Assembly: GCA_003476445.1 (NCBI GenBank)
Contig: DMUF01000201.1
Location: forward strand, 1 to 30,677
Reading direction: 5' to 3'
DNA: 30,677 bases
DNA from: Gammaproteobacteria bacterium
GTDB lineage: Bacteria; Pseudomonadota; Gammaproteobacteria; Pseudomonadales; Azotimanducaceae
The notes under the pieces are model-generated. The model searched no databases. It was not told the origin of the DNA and saw nothing but the letters and a program-made list of their open reading frames with translations. How positions within the stretch are numbered: position 1 is the first letter of the stretch; each line of letters starts with the position of its first letter. Of the stretch, positions 7,684-15,449 are shown one piece after another. Both the position numbers and the translations under genes were made by a program.

Positions 7684-7973
7684 GACAGCAGGTCCAGCAA
7701 CGCGGCGCGTTTCGCGGGCGACAGTCCGCGGAATCGTCGCACCAGGCTGAATTCCTCAACGGAAAGTTCGCGTTGTCCGCCAGCCGTGGGGTTCATTGAA
7801 GCGGGTCCTGGCAGCACAGGTCGCTGATCCACCGGCGCCTCGCCGAAGCTCTGCTGCAGACGTGCGATCATGTCGGAGTTGAGACTGCGTCGATAGTGAG
7901 CGGCGGAGTCAGCCAGTCGGTCGCGCAGGCTTGTGGGCAGACGCACGAGATACTTGTAGTTTTTCTCAGTCAT
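7680..7973 (-). CDS. Arc-family ribbon-helix-helix DNA-binding protein
   Basis: A 97-residue protein. Residues 1-43 fit the Arc/MetJ ribbon-helix-helix fold: a short strand (YKYLVRLP), then two helices containing LRDRLADSA and SLNSDMIARLQ. The RRSLNSDMI turn closely resembles the NGRSVNSEI turn of phage P22 Arc. Such proteins dimerise and insert a two-stranded beta-sheet in the DNA major groove. The C-terminus (about 70-97) is a predicted helical segment, FRGLSPAKRAALLDLL, possibly for oligomerisation or contact with a partner. ATG 7973 is preferred to the GTG at 7991 because GGAGACGAGG lies seven bases before it. The stop overlaps the start of the response regulator. It is not followed by a toxin gene of a recognisable type, so an antitoxin role is not supported. 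Confidence 0.82.
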   Translation of the reverse strand: MTEKNYKYLVRLPTSLRDRLADSAAHYRRSLNSDMIARLQQSFGEAPVDQRPVLPGPASMNPTAGGQRELSVEEFSLVRRFRGLSPAKRAALLDLLS

Positions 7974-7999
7974 CGGCAGCCTCGTCTCCACCCCCGAGG

Positions 8000-8028
8000 A
8001 ACTTACATGGGAGCGCGCGCCGTCTCAA
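8000..8028 (-). promoter_or_regulatory. Candidate sigma70 promoter for the RHH/response-regulator pair
   Basis: On the minus strand TTGAGA (8028-8023, five of six consensus bases) is followed after 17 bases by TAAGTT (8005-8000, three of six). Transcription would start near 7992, giving a leader of about 20 bases to ATG 7973. The -10 is weak. Confidence 0.35.
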
Positions 8029-8132
8029 GTTTGTGCGTGTTCCTGTATCTCGGCCCGATACGCCGACGCGAGCTCTGATTCGTAGTTGTAGCTGGTCGCC
8101 GGACCAACCGATCTTTGCAAGGAGAACGCGCA

Positions 8133-8903
8133 ATGAGCGCGATTGGCGAGCTGGAACCCTTGGTACGGGACAATATCCGCATGGCGGCCTCGCTCCTGCT
8201 GGTGCGGGATCGTCCGGGTGGTCCCGAAGTCTTCATGGTGAAGCGCCCCGGTGGCGTCGATTTTCCGGACCTGCACGTTTTTCCGGGCGGAAAGCTCGAC
8301 CCTGCGGATCACCAGCCAAGCTTGCTGGACGGTGTGACCGAAACCGATGCCGATCTCGCCCTTGGCGTCAGGGGAGGCAGTCGCTATTGGGTAGCAGCCA
8401 TTCGTGAATGTTTCGAGGAATGCGGCGTGCTGCTGGCCTCGCGCGACGAGGCGCTGATCCGTCTCGGGGCTGAAACTGAGCGCGACCGGTTCAATCGCTA
8501 TCGCCAGGCGTTGATCGATCGCAGCCTGGATATCGCGACACTGTGCACGCAGGAGGGTTTGCGCCTTGCGGGCGATCGCGTGCGTTACTTCAGTCACTGG
8601 ATTACGCCGGAACAGGCGCCGCGGCGGTTCGACACGCGATTCTTCATCGCTGCCATGCCGGAAGAGCAGGATACGCTTGCGCATCACTGGGAGACGGCCG
8701 GCGAGGAATGGGTCCGTCCGGCGGACGCGCTCACGGCGCATCGCTCGGGGCGCCTGCTCATGATCGCCCCGACGCTGGTCACGCTCGAGAGTCTTGCGGC
8801 CTGTCACAGTGTTGTCAGCATCATGGCGGCAGTAGCCGCGGAAGCGCATCTTCCGCCGCTCACGCCTGCGCTGCGGGAGCAGGGCATGCATACGCTGCGC
8901 TGA
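8133..8903 (+). CDS. Nudix hydrolase of the NUDT19-like type with interrupted Nudix box
   Basis: A 256-residue Nudix-fold protein. The glycine part of the box is VFPGGKLD (49-56) and the catalytic part is AAIRECFEECGVLL (88-101, E92, E95, E96). About 35 residues separate them, so the box is interrupted, as in the NUDT19/RP2p group of acyl-CoA diphosphatases and their bacterial relatives. The MVKRPGGVDFPDLHVFPGG approach is also typical of that group. It would hydrolyse a nucleoside-diphosphate-linked substrate, perhaps a CoA derivative; the substrate is inferred from similarity only. ATG 8133 is chosen over an in-frame TTG at 8115 because AAGGAG lies about eight bases before it. A second, standard Nudix gene follows after 40 bases, so the two are probably co-transcribed. 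Confidence 0.85.
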   Translation: MSAIGELEPLVRDNIRMAASLLLVRDRPGGPEVFMVKRPGGVDFPDLHVFPGGKLDPADHQPSLLDGVTETDADLALGVRGGSRYWVAAIRECFEECGVLLASRDEALIRLGAETERDRFNRYRQALIDRSLDIATLCTQEGLRLAGDRVRYFSHWITPEQAPRRFDTRFFIAAMPEEQDTLAHHWETAGEEWVRPADALTAHRSGRLLMIAPTLVTLESLAACHSVVSIMAAVAAEAHLPPLTPALREQGMHTLR

Positions 8904-8943
8904 AGTCGCCGCGCGTAATGAACAGACAGCAGGGAGTGGTTGG

Positions 8944-9555
8944 ATGAAGCGGGATCAGAGTCTCGATTGGGCGGTGGTGGATCAGGACCTGGGTCCGGAC
9001 CTGATTCTCTTCAAGGCACGTTACGATCACTGCCAGCACCCGGAAAGCGGTCGAGTGCTGCGGCGGCTGGTGCTGGAGTCGGTCGATTGGGTGAACCTGG
9101 TGGCGCTGACCGCGGATGGCCGCTGTGTCATGGTGCGACAGTTTCGCTTCGGTGTGGGTTACAGCACGCTCGAGACCCCCGGCGGCATGGTCGATCCCGG
9201 CGAGGCGCCGCTGGCGGCGGCGCAGCGGGAACTGCGGGAGGAAACCGGGTACACGGGCGGCGAGTGGACCTATCTCGGTGCCGTGGAGCCCAACCCCGCC
9301 TTTCACGATCATCTCTGCCATCACTTTCTTGCGACCAACGTGGTGCCGACTCATGATCAGGCGCTGTCGGGGGGTGAGGCGATTCGCGTGGACCTCATGA
9401 CGTCAGAGCAGGTGCGCGCAGCCGTGCAGTCGGGCGAACTGCGTCACGCGCTGGCCCTGTCGGTGCTCGCGCGCGTATTTGATCTGTGGCCGCGACCCTT
9501 TGTTCACACCGCGATGCCCGCGCCTGCGGATGCGCCGCGTCGGCTGCAGTCCTAG
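8944..9555 (+). CDS. Nudix hydrolase, ADP-ribose pyrophosphatase-like
   Basis: A 203-residue protein with a perfect Nudix box at 81-103: G81, E87, then R95-E96-L97-R98-E99-E100-T101-G102. The preceding LETPGGMVDPGE and the following EPNPAF block (with a proline about 15 residues after the box) fit the NudF/ADP-ribose diphosphatase group, which splits ADP-ribose or related sugar nucleotides into AMP and a sugar phosphate. The exact substrate cannot be read from the sequence. The ATG at 8944 is preceded by an AGGGAG-like ribosome site. It lies 40 bases downstream of another Nudix gene of a different subfamily, so the pair did not arise from a recent duplication. The REC-PAS-GGDEF-EAL gene begins 72 bases further on. 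Confidence 0.88.
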   Translation: MKRDQSLDWAVVDQDLGPDLILFKARYDHCQHPESGRVLRRLVLESVDWVNLVALTADGRCVMVRQFRFGVGYSTLETPGGMVDPGEAPLAAAQRELREETGYTGGEWTYLGAVEPNPAFHDHLCHHFLATNVVPTHDQALSGGEAIRVDLMTSEQVRAAVQSGELRHALALSVLARVFDLWPRPFVHTAMPAPADAPRRLQS

Positions 9556-9627
9556 GATCCCTGCAGGTGTTGGTCCACAATCAGGTCGCGATTCACAGGC
9601 CATCATACGGAGGGCGTTGCCAGGGCG

Positions 9628-11862
9628 ATGGCTGAGTCACAGAACCAGCGTTTGTTGTCCACGGCCCTGCCGGCACTCAGCTCCGTCGGCTATGACTCCA
9701 CGACAGCGGACTCCTTCGCGTTGCTCATTGTGGACGACGACCCCGGGCTGTTGCGCAGCCTGAACGACCTGCTCGTGCTGCACGGCCACCGGCCGGAACA
9801 GGCCCTTGGTGGGCGACAGGCGCTTGCTGCGCTGGAACGCTCCGCGTTCGATATCGTGCTGCTCGATCTGGTCATGCCGGAGGTCAGCGGACAGCAGATT
9901 CTCGAGTTCGCGGCGGAACGCGGGCTCAACAGCAAGATCATCGTCGTCAGCGGTGAACATTCCTTCGAGGCTGTACATCACGCCCTACGCTGCGGAGCCT
10001 TTGGCTATGTGCGCAAACCCTATGATCCGCGCGAACTGATAGCCACGCTCGATAACGCGCTGCGTCAGCATCGTCTGGAGCGGGACAACGCGCGCATGCA
10101 GACGCAGCTGCGTGATTCCGAGTCGCTGCATCGGTTCATCGTGAACAGCTCTCCGGATCTCGTGTACATCCTCGATCCGGAAGGGCGCATCACGTTTGTG
10201 AACGACCGTGTTGAGCCGATGCTCGGATACCGCCGCGAGGAATTGATCGGCCGTCACTTTCACGAGCTGGTCGACGCGAACTCGCTTGAGGCCGCGCGCG
10301 ACCAGTTCATCGAGCGTCGTACCGGGCGCAGAGCAAGCGCGCAGTTCGAGGTGCGGCTGCGGCGGCGACCGGTGCGCGATGACCTGCGCGCAACGCGCTC
10401 GCATCTCGTCTGGGCGGAGATTACCTCCCAGGGCATCTATCGTGACGCGAACGAGCGCGATGCAGCCGGTTTTCTCGGCAGCTACGGGACCGCGCGGGAC
10501 GTTTCGGCGCGTAAAGAGGCGGAGGAAACGATCAGTTTCCAGGCCTACCATGATTTGCTCACGCATCTGCCAAACCGCGTGCTGCTCAAGGACCGGCTGT
10601 CGCTTGCCATCGCCCAGGCGGCGCGCAACGGCCGCATGCTCGCAGTACTGTTCCTTGATCTCGACCGTTTCAAGGTGGTCAACGATACCTTGGGGCATTC
10701 GGTGGGTGATCGGCTTCTGCAGGCGGTCGCCGGGCGTCTGAGCAGCAGCCTGCGCGCGGGTGATACGTTGGCCCGCTTTGGGGGCGATGAATTCACGTTG
10801 CTGTTGCCCGACATCCGGCGCCGAGAGGATGCCGGGCTGATCGCAGACAAGATCCTGGAACAACTGAAGCGCTCGTTCACCATTGATGGGCACGAACTCT
10901 TCGTGGGCGCGAGCATCGGCATTGCCATCTATCCCGAGTCCGGCGCGACGGAAGAAGCACTTGTTCAGAGCGCGGACATCGCCATGTATCACGTCAAGGC
11001 GCGCGGCAAGAATGGCTACCAGTTCTTTTCCGAGGCGATGAACGAATCGCTGTCCTCGCGGCTCGCGCTCGAGCGCGAACTGCGCAAGGCGCTGAGTGCG
11101 GATGAGCTCGAAATTCATTATCAGCCCGTGGTCGCAGCCAGTAGCGGGCGCATCACGGGCGTGGAGGCGCTGGTGCGCTGGCGGCACCCCGTCCGCGGGC
11201 TGCTCGAGCCGGATGCCTTTCTGCCGATCGCGCTTGAGACCGGGCTGCTGCCGCAGCTTGATCGCCGGGTGCAGCGGCAGGCGCTCAAGGATCTGGCGCG
11301 GTGGCGCACTGCGGGCAACGCCGAGCTGCGGCTTGCGGTTAACGTGTCCGCGCATCAGCTTGAGCTCGAGCAGTTCGTGCCGCAGCTGCTTGCTGATGTG
11401 GCAGAGGCAGGGCTGTACCCCGCCGACGTCAAGCTCGAGATCACCGAAAATCTCATGCTGCGCGATATCGATATGGTGGTGCCCAAGCTGCGCGCGCTGC
11501 GTGCGGCGGGCGTGCGCATTGCCATCGATGACTTCGGCACCGGCTACTCGAGCCTCAGCTATCTGCGGCAGTTTCCCGTGGACGCACTCAAGGTAGATCG
11601 ATCCTTTGTCGCTGATATCCGCGCGGATGCGGGAGATCCCAGCATTCTTGATGCGATCGTTGCCATGGCGCGCGGACTCAAGCTCGAGCTCGTGGCTGAA
11701 GGCGTCGAAAACCGCCTGCAGCTCTGCCGGCTCGTGGCGATGGGTTGTACCGAGCTGCAGGGCTATGTGTTCAGCTGTCCGGTGAATGCCGCGCGGTTCA
11801 GCGAATTCCTGCAGGAGCAGCCCTTCATTGCGCTGCTCGCGGCGGTGCACGAACAACCCTGA
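9628..11862 (+). CDS. REC-PAS-GGDEF-EAL cyclic-di-GMP signalling protein
   Basis: A 744-residue cytoplasmic regulator with four domains in order. The receiver (about 30-146) has acidic residues D36-D38, phospho-acceptor D80, S108 and K130. The PAS domain (about 163-290) includes the SSPDLVYILDPEG opening. The diguanylate cyclase domain (about 303-468) has an intact GGDEF at 385-389 and a product-inhibition site RAGD at 376-379, exactly five residues before it. The phosphodiesterase domain (about 484-735) has EAL at 513-515 and the later catalytic blocks LEITEN, IDDFGTGYSS, KVDRSF and AEGVEN. Both enzymes look competent, so it could make or break cyclic-di-GMP depending on phosphorylation and the PAS signal. 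No transmembrane segment is seen. No cognate kinase is adjacent. The long antisense open frame over this gene is a composition artefact. Confidence 0.95.
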   Translation: MAESQNQRLLSTALPALSSVGYDSTTADSFALLIVDDDPGLLRSLNDLLVLHGHRPEQALGGRQALAALERSAFDIVLLDLVMPEVSGQQILEFAAERGLNSKIIVVSGEHSFEAVHHALRCGAFGYVRKPYDPRELIATLDNALRQHRLERDNARMQTQLRDSESLHRFIVNSSPDLVYILDPEGRITFVNDRVEPMLGYRREELIGRHFHELVDANSLEAARDQFIERRTGRRASAQFEVRLRRRPVRDDLRATRSHLVWAEITSQGIYRDANERDAAGFLGSYGTARDVSARKEAEETISFQAYHDLLTHLPNRVLLKDRLSLAIAQAARNGRMLAVLFLDLDRFKVVNDTLGHSVGDRLLQAVAGRLSSSLRAGDTLARFGGDEFTLLLPDIRRREDAGLIADKILEQLKRSFTIDGHELFVGASIGIAIYPESGATEEALVQSADIAMYHVKARGKNGYQFFSEAMNESLSSRLALERELRKALSADELEIHYQPVVAASSGRITGVEALVRWRHPVRGLLEPDAFLPIALETGLLPQLDRRVQRQALKDLARWRTAGNAELRLAVNVSAHQLELEQFVPQLLADVAEAGLYPADVKLEITENLMLRDIDMVVPKLRALRAAGVRIAIDDFGTGYSSLSYLRQFPVDALKVDRSFVADIRADAGDPSILDAIVAMARGLKLELVAEGVENRLQLCRLVAMGCTELQGYVFSCPVNAARFSEFLQEQPFIALLAAVHEQP

Positions 11863-11864
11863 TC

Positions 11865-11879
11865 GGTTCCCTGGGAACC
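11865..11879. terminator. Perfect palindrome just after the GGDEF-EAL gene
   Basis: GGTTCCC, one base, GGGAACC forms a tight 7-bp inverted repeat two bases after the stop codon. It has no following T-run, so it could be a weak terminator, an mRNA 3' stabiliser, or a protein site. Confidence 0.35.
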
Positions 11880-12011
11880 CGCACCGCGGTTGATGTCGGG
11901 CGCATGCGGGCGTCCCGCGCTGGAACTCGCGTTCGAAGGAATGGACAATAAGCGCGCGCGCCGCGCCTCCGGCTACAGCCCGGCTGATGACCCCCATGCC
12001 GAGACTTCATC

Positions 12012-13241
12012 GTGGAAGGATTTACCACTCGCATCGTACATAGCGATCGGCTTGACCCGATCGAGCACGGCTCGTTGCACAAGCCCGTGCACTCGAATGT
12101 TGCGTACGGTTACAGCGACGCGCGCGAGCTGGCGGCCGTGTTCCAGGGCACGAAGGCGGGCATGACCTACGGACGCCAGGTGAATCCCACCGTCACTGCG
12201 CTCGAGGCCAAACTCACGCGCATGGAGCAAGGTGTGCAGACCGTGTGCTTCAGCACGGGCATGGCGGCGATCGGTTCGCTCATCTTCTCGCTCTTGCGTG
12301 CGGGCGATCACTTCGTGTCGAGCGCGTTTCTGTTCGGTAACACCAACAGCCTGTTTCAGACCTTTGCGACGCACGGGGTCGATGTCACCTTCGTTGACGC
12401 GACCTCAGTCGAGGCGGTCGAAGCGGCCATCACGCCGCGCACGCGTCTCGTCTTCGTCGAGACCATTGCCAACCCGCGCACGCAGGTGGCGGCGCTCGAG
12501 GAAATCGGCGCGCTCTGTCGCGCGCGCGGACTCATTTACGTGGTGGACAACACCATGACGTCGCCGTACCTGTTTCAGCCGCGCACCGTCGGCGCGAGTC
12601 TGGTCGTGAACAGCCTGACCAAATACATCGGCGGGCACGGCAATGCCCTGGGCGGCGCCATCACCGATGTGGGCAACTTTGACTGGGCGAGTTTCGACAA
12701 CATCCTCGAGATCTATCGCAAAGGTGCGCCAGAGCGCTTTGGCATCACTCAGATCCGTAAGAAAGGGCTTCGAGATTTCGGTGCCGCGCTGGCGCCCGAG
12801 GCAGCGCATCACATTGCGGTCGGCGCGGAGACGCTGGCGTTGCGACAGGATCGCCAGTGCAGCAACGCGGCTGCCATGACCGCGCTGCTCGAAGCGCACC
12901 CGAAGGTCGCGCGGGTTTACTACCCCGGCCTCCCAAGCCACCCGCAGCATGACCGCGCCCGCGCGCTCTTTCGCCACCCCGGCGCGCTGTTCAGTTTCGA
13001 GCTGCGACCGGACGTGGACATCTGGGAGTTCCAGGCGCGCCTCGATGTCATCGTCAAGTCGAGCAACCTGGGCGACAATCGCACGCTGGCGATCCCGGTG
13101 GCGCATACCATTTACTACGAGATGGGGCCGGAACGTCGCGCCAGCATGGGCATCGCGGAATCGCTCATCCGCATCTCGGTTGGCATTGAGGATACGACGG
13201 ACCTGATTGCCGACCTGGAGCGGGCGCTCGCGGGCGAATAA
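12012..13241 (+). CDS. Cystathionine gamma-synthase-family PLP enzyme
   Basis: A 409-residue Cys/Met-metabolism PLP-dependent enzyme. The cofactor lysine is K204 in SLTKYIGGHGN, and D179 in VVDNTM would contact the pyridine nitrogen. The phosphate/substrate blocks YGRQVNPT (53-60) and STGMAAIGS (81-89) are family-typical. The N-terminus, with IVHSDRLDPIEHGSLHKPVH, matches a branch annotated only as 'cystathionine gamma-synthase family protein'. It could act as an O-acyl-homoserine sulfhydrylase, a gamma-synthase or a methionine gamma-lyase; sequence alone does not decide. The start is GTG at 12012, the first in-frame start that yields the family N-terminus, with only a weak ribosome site. It heads a run of same-strand genes; the SDR follows after nine bases. 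Confidence 0.88.
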   Translation: MEGFTTRIVHSDRLDPIEHGSLHKPVHSNVAYGYSDARELAAVFQGTKAGMTYGRQVNPTVTALEAKLTRMEQGVQTVCFSTGMAAIGSLIFSLLRAGDHFVSSAFLFGNTNSLFQTFATHGVDVTFVDATSVEAVEAAITPRTRLVFVETIANPRTQVAALEEIGALCRARGLIYVVDNTMTSPYLFQPRTVGASLVVNSLTKYIGGHGNALGGAITDVGNFDWASFDNILEIYRKGAPERFGITQIRKKGLRDFGAALAPEAAHHIAVGAETLALRQDRQCSNAAAMTALLEAHPKVARVYYPGLPSHPQHDRARALFRHPGALFSFELRPDVDIWEFQARLDVIVKSSNLGDNRTLAIPVAHTIYYEMGPERRASMGIAESLIRISVGIEDTTDLIADLERALAGE

Positions 13242-13250
13242 GGGGGAGAC

Positions 13251-14039
13251 ATGGATCGAACGGAAAACCGGTCGCAGGGTCGGTTGCAGGACAAGGTGGC
13301 CGTGATCACCGGCGGCGCTGGCGGCATTGGCCGTGCGGCGGGCGCTCTCTTCGCCGCCGAAGGCGCATCGGTGTTGCTCGTTGATCTGAACGAAGACGCG
13401 CTGCGTGAGGCCGTGCGCAGCATTGGCAGCAATCGCGTGAGCTACTGTGTCGCTGACGTCACGCGTGCGGCGGACAACGCGGCGATGTTTGCGTGTGCGG
13501 AAGAGCGCTACGGCGGCGTCGATGTGTTTCTCGCCAACGCAGGCATCGAAGGCGACGTGCGTTCGATTGTCGACTACGACGAGGCGCGCTTCGACCAGGT
13601 GATGGCGGTTAACGTGAAGGGCGTTTTTCTCGGGCTTAAATCCGCTTTCCCCGCGATGGCGCGGCGCGGCGGTGGCAGCATTGTGATTACGTCGTCAGTT
13701 GCTGGTGTGCAGGGCGCGGCAGGGGTCGCGCCCTATGTAACCAGCAAGCACGCGGTGATCGGAATGATGCGGTCCGCTGCTCTGGAAGGCGCCGCTCAGG
13801 GCATTCGGGTGAATACGGTCAATCCGTCGCCGGTGGAAACGCGGATGATGCGCAGTCTGGAAGCCGGATTCGGGCCGGAGAACGCGGCCGCCGCTTATGA
13901 GCGGCTCAAGGCGTCGATCCCGCTGCAGCGCTACGGACAGCCGGAAGAAATTGCCCGGGTAATGCTGTTTCTCGCAAGCGACGACGCGTCGTGGGTAACC
14001 GGATCGGTCTACATGGCCGACGGCGGGAATACGACCTGA
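13251..14039 (+). CDS. SDR-family NAD(P)-dependent oxidoreductase
   Basis: A 262-residue classical short-chain dehydrogenase. The Rossmann cofactor motif TGGAGGIG is at 20-27, NAG at 96-98, and the catalytic set is N121, S149, Y162 and K166 (YVTSK). D45 at the end of the second strand favours NAD(H) over NADP(H). The substrate is unknown; the VNPSPVETRMM block replaces the commoner VNPG turn. ATG 13251 has GGGGGAG six to eight bases ahead. It begins nine bases after the PLP enzyme, and its TGA overlaps the ATG of purC (TGATG), so the three genes are likely translated together. The odd pairing with purC may only reflect operon packing. Confidence 0.92.
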   Translation: MDRTENRSQGRLQDKVAVITGGAGGIGRAAGALFAAEGASVLLVDLNEDALREAVRSIGSNRVSYCVADVTRAADNAAMFACAEERYGGVDVFLANAGIEGDVRSIVDYDEARFDQVMAVNVKGVFLGLKSAFPAMARRGGGSIVITSSVAGVQGAAGVAPYVTSKHAVIGMMRSAALEGAAQGIRVNTVNPSPVETRMMRSLEAGFGPENAAAAYERLKASIPLQRYGQPEEIARVMLFLASDDASWVTGSVYMADGGNTT

Positions 14040-14965
14040 TGGCTGCGGCGCTGCTCGAAACGCGTCTTGGACTTCCCAACCGCCGCTCCGGCAAGGTACG
14101 CGATCTCTATGACGTGACGCTCGACGATGGGCGTGACGCGCTCCTGATCGTGGCTACCGATCGGCTGAGCGCCTTTGATGTGGTCATGGCGAACGGGTTG
14201 CCGGGTAAAGGCATCATCCTCACCCAGATCTCCAAGTTCTGGTTCGAGTTCGTGAGCGACACGGTCGAGCATCACCTGCTCTCGACCGACCCGGCGGATG
14301 TGCCTGGTTTGTCGAGTGAGGAGCGTGCGCTCCTTGAAGGTCGCATGATGCTCTGCCGGCGCACCGACGTGGTGCCGATCGAATGCATTGCGCGCGGCTA
14401 CTTAACCGGCAGCGGTTGGAAGGACTACCAGACCACCGGGGCGGTCTGCGGCATCGCTCTGCCCGCGGGGCTTCGCAACAGCGACCGGCTGCCCGAACCG
14501 CTCTTCACGCCCTCCACCAAGGCGGCGACGGGTCACGACGAGAACATCAGTTTCGACCAGGCTGCCGATCAGGTCGGCGCAGCGCGCATGACCTGGCTCC
14601 GGGATACCACGCTTGGCCTCTATGCCCGCGCGCGCGATTACGCGCTGTCGCGCGGCATTATCCTTGCGGACACCAAGTTCGAGTTCGGTGTGCCGCCGGG
14701 GGCGACCCAGCCGATCCTGATCGATGAGATTTTCACGCCGGACAGTTCGCGCTTCTGGCCTGCGGATCGGTGGCAGCCGGGTGGGGAACAGCCGAGCTTT
14801 GATAAGCAGTTCGTGCGCAACTATCTGGAGACGCTGGTCGCCGACGGGCGCTGGAACAAATCGCCTCCGGGTCCGGAACTGCCCGCTGATGTGGTCGAGC
14901 GCACGCTCGAGCGCTACCTTGAAGCGTTCGAGCGCCTCACGGGCACGTCCCTCACGCTACCTTGA
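14039..14965 (+). CDS. purC: Phosphoribosylaminoimidazole-succinocarboxamide synthase (SAICAR synthase)
   Basis: A 308-residue enzyme of de novo purine synthesis that joins CAIR with aspartate using ATP. Recognisable blocks are GKVRDLYDV near the N-terminus, TDRLSAFDV, the ARGYLTGSGWKDY block, FTPSTKA with GHDENISF, LADTKFEFG and DEIFTPDSSRFWPAD. The length of about 300 residues and block order match the longer, yeast Ade1-like form of PurC rather than the E. coli form of about 237 residues. The chosen ATG at 14039 overlaps the SDR stop. An upstream in-frame start at 13991 would only add SDR-overlapping sequence. No other purine gene is in the window, so purC is detached from any purine operon here. 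Confidence 0.96.
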   Translation: MAAALLETRLGLPNRRSGKVRDLYDVTLDDGRDALLIVATDRLSAFDVVMANGLPGKGIILTQISKFWFEFVSDTVEHHLLSTDPADVPGLSSEERALLEGRMMLCRRTDVVPIECIARGYLTGSGWKDYQTTGAVCGIALPAGLRNSDRLPEPLFTPSTKAATGHDENISFDQAADQVGAARMTWLRDTTLGLYARARDYALSRGIILADTKFEFGVPPGATQPILIDEIFTPDSSRFWPADRWQPGGEQPSFDKQFVRNYLETLVADGRWNKSPPGPELPADVVERTLERYLEAFERLTGTSLTLP

Positions 14966-15009
14966 CGGCGTCCGATCGCAGCGCGCAAATCTTGGCGGAG
15001 CATTCGCCT

Positions 15010-15351
15010 ATGGACTGGGGCCGCTATCGCGCGCTCTGTGACCGTCCGGATGTGATGTCGCGCTGGCTGCTTGAGCGCACGGCGTCTGTGCTCGATGGCG
15101 AGGGAGCGCATGAGCTTGCGCGTGAAGTTCGAGCCCCGCTTGCGCGCCTCCCGCTGCCCCGGCCTCAGGATCACCGCGGTCCTGATGACCTCGACATGTT
15201 TTCAGTGCGCTGGTCGCCCGTGATCGTGGCGGCGCTGGCAGCGCAGCTCGAAGACCTTTACGCCGCAGGCGGGCTCGAGCGGGCGTTGGGGCTGCGCGGC
15301 GCCCGTGGCGTGGTGGCAGCTTGGCGCGAATTTGCCGCCTTTGCGGCGTAG
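15010..15351 (+). CDS. Small protein of unknown function downstream of purC
   Basis: A 113-residue protein I do not recognise. It is rich in Ala, Arg, Leu and Asp and looks wholly alpha-helical, with no membrane segment, signal peptide or cysteine pair. Visible blocks are MDWGRYRALCDRPDVMSRWL at the N-terminus, a proline-rich stretch (about 47-54), and a C-terminal helix ending in WREFAAFAA. ATG 15010 has GGAG nine bases before it. An in-frame TTG at 14962 would overlap the purC stop as TTGA but has no ribosome site, so the shorter form is preferred. The location between purC and cysH and the codon use like its neighbours support a real gene. Confidence 0.62.
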   Translation: MDWGRYRALCDRPDVMSRWLLERTASVLDGEGAHELAREVRAPLARLPLPRPQDHRGPDDLDMFSVRWSPVIVAALAAQLEDLYAAGGLERALGLRGARGVVAAWREFAAFAA

Positions 15352-15449
15352 TCTTTGGTTATTTGCTGATAGCGAATTGTTCTTTCCACGGCGATGGGTG
15401 AGGGACTACCGTGCTTCTCCCGATTTGCCGCCCGACGCGATCCGACACC

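Noticed and set aside
7680..7973. RHH protein as an antitoxin of a toxin-antitoxin pair
   Set aside because: The coupled downstream gene is a 340-residue response regulator, not a small ParE, RelE, HicA or VapC-type toxin, and no toxin motif is visible.
7998..8027. sigmaE-like promoter for the first Nudix gene (GGAACTT then TCTCA)
   Set aside because: The -35 is perfect, but the gap to TCTCA is 18 bases against the usual 16, and it overlaps a better-placed minus-strand promoter candidate.
9985..11997. 670-codon minus-strand open frame opposite the GGDEF-EAL gene
   Set aside because: The plus strand encodes four intact recognisable domains; the antisense product is low-complexity and rich in His, Arg and Gln.
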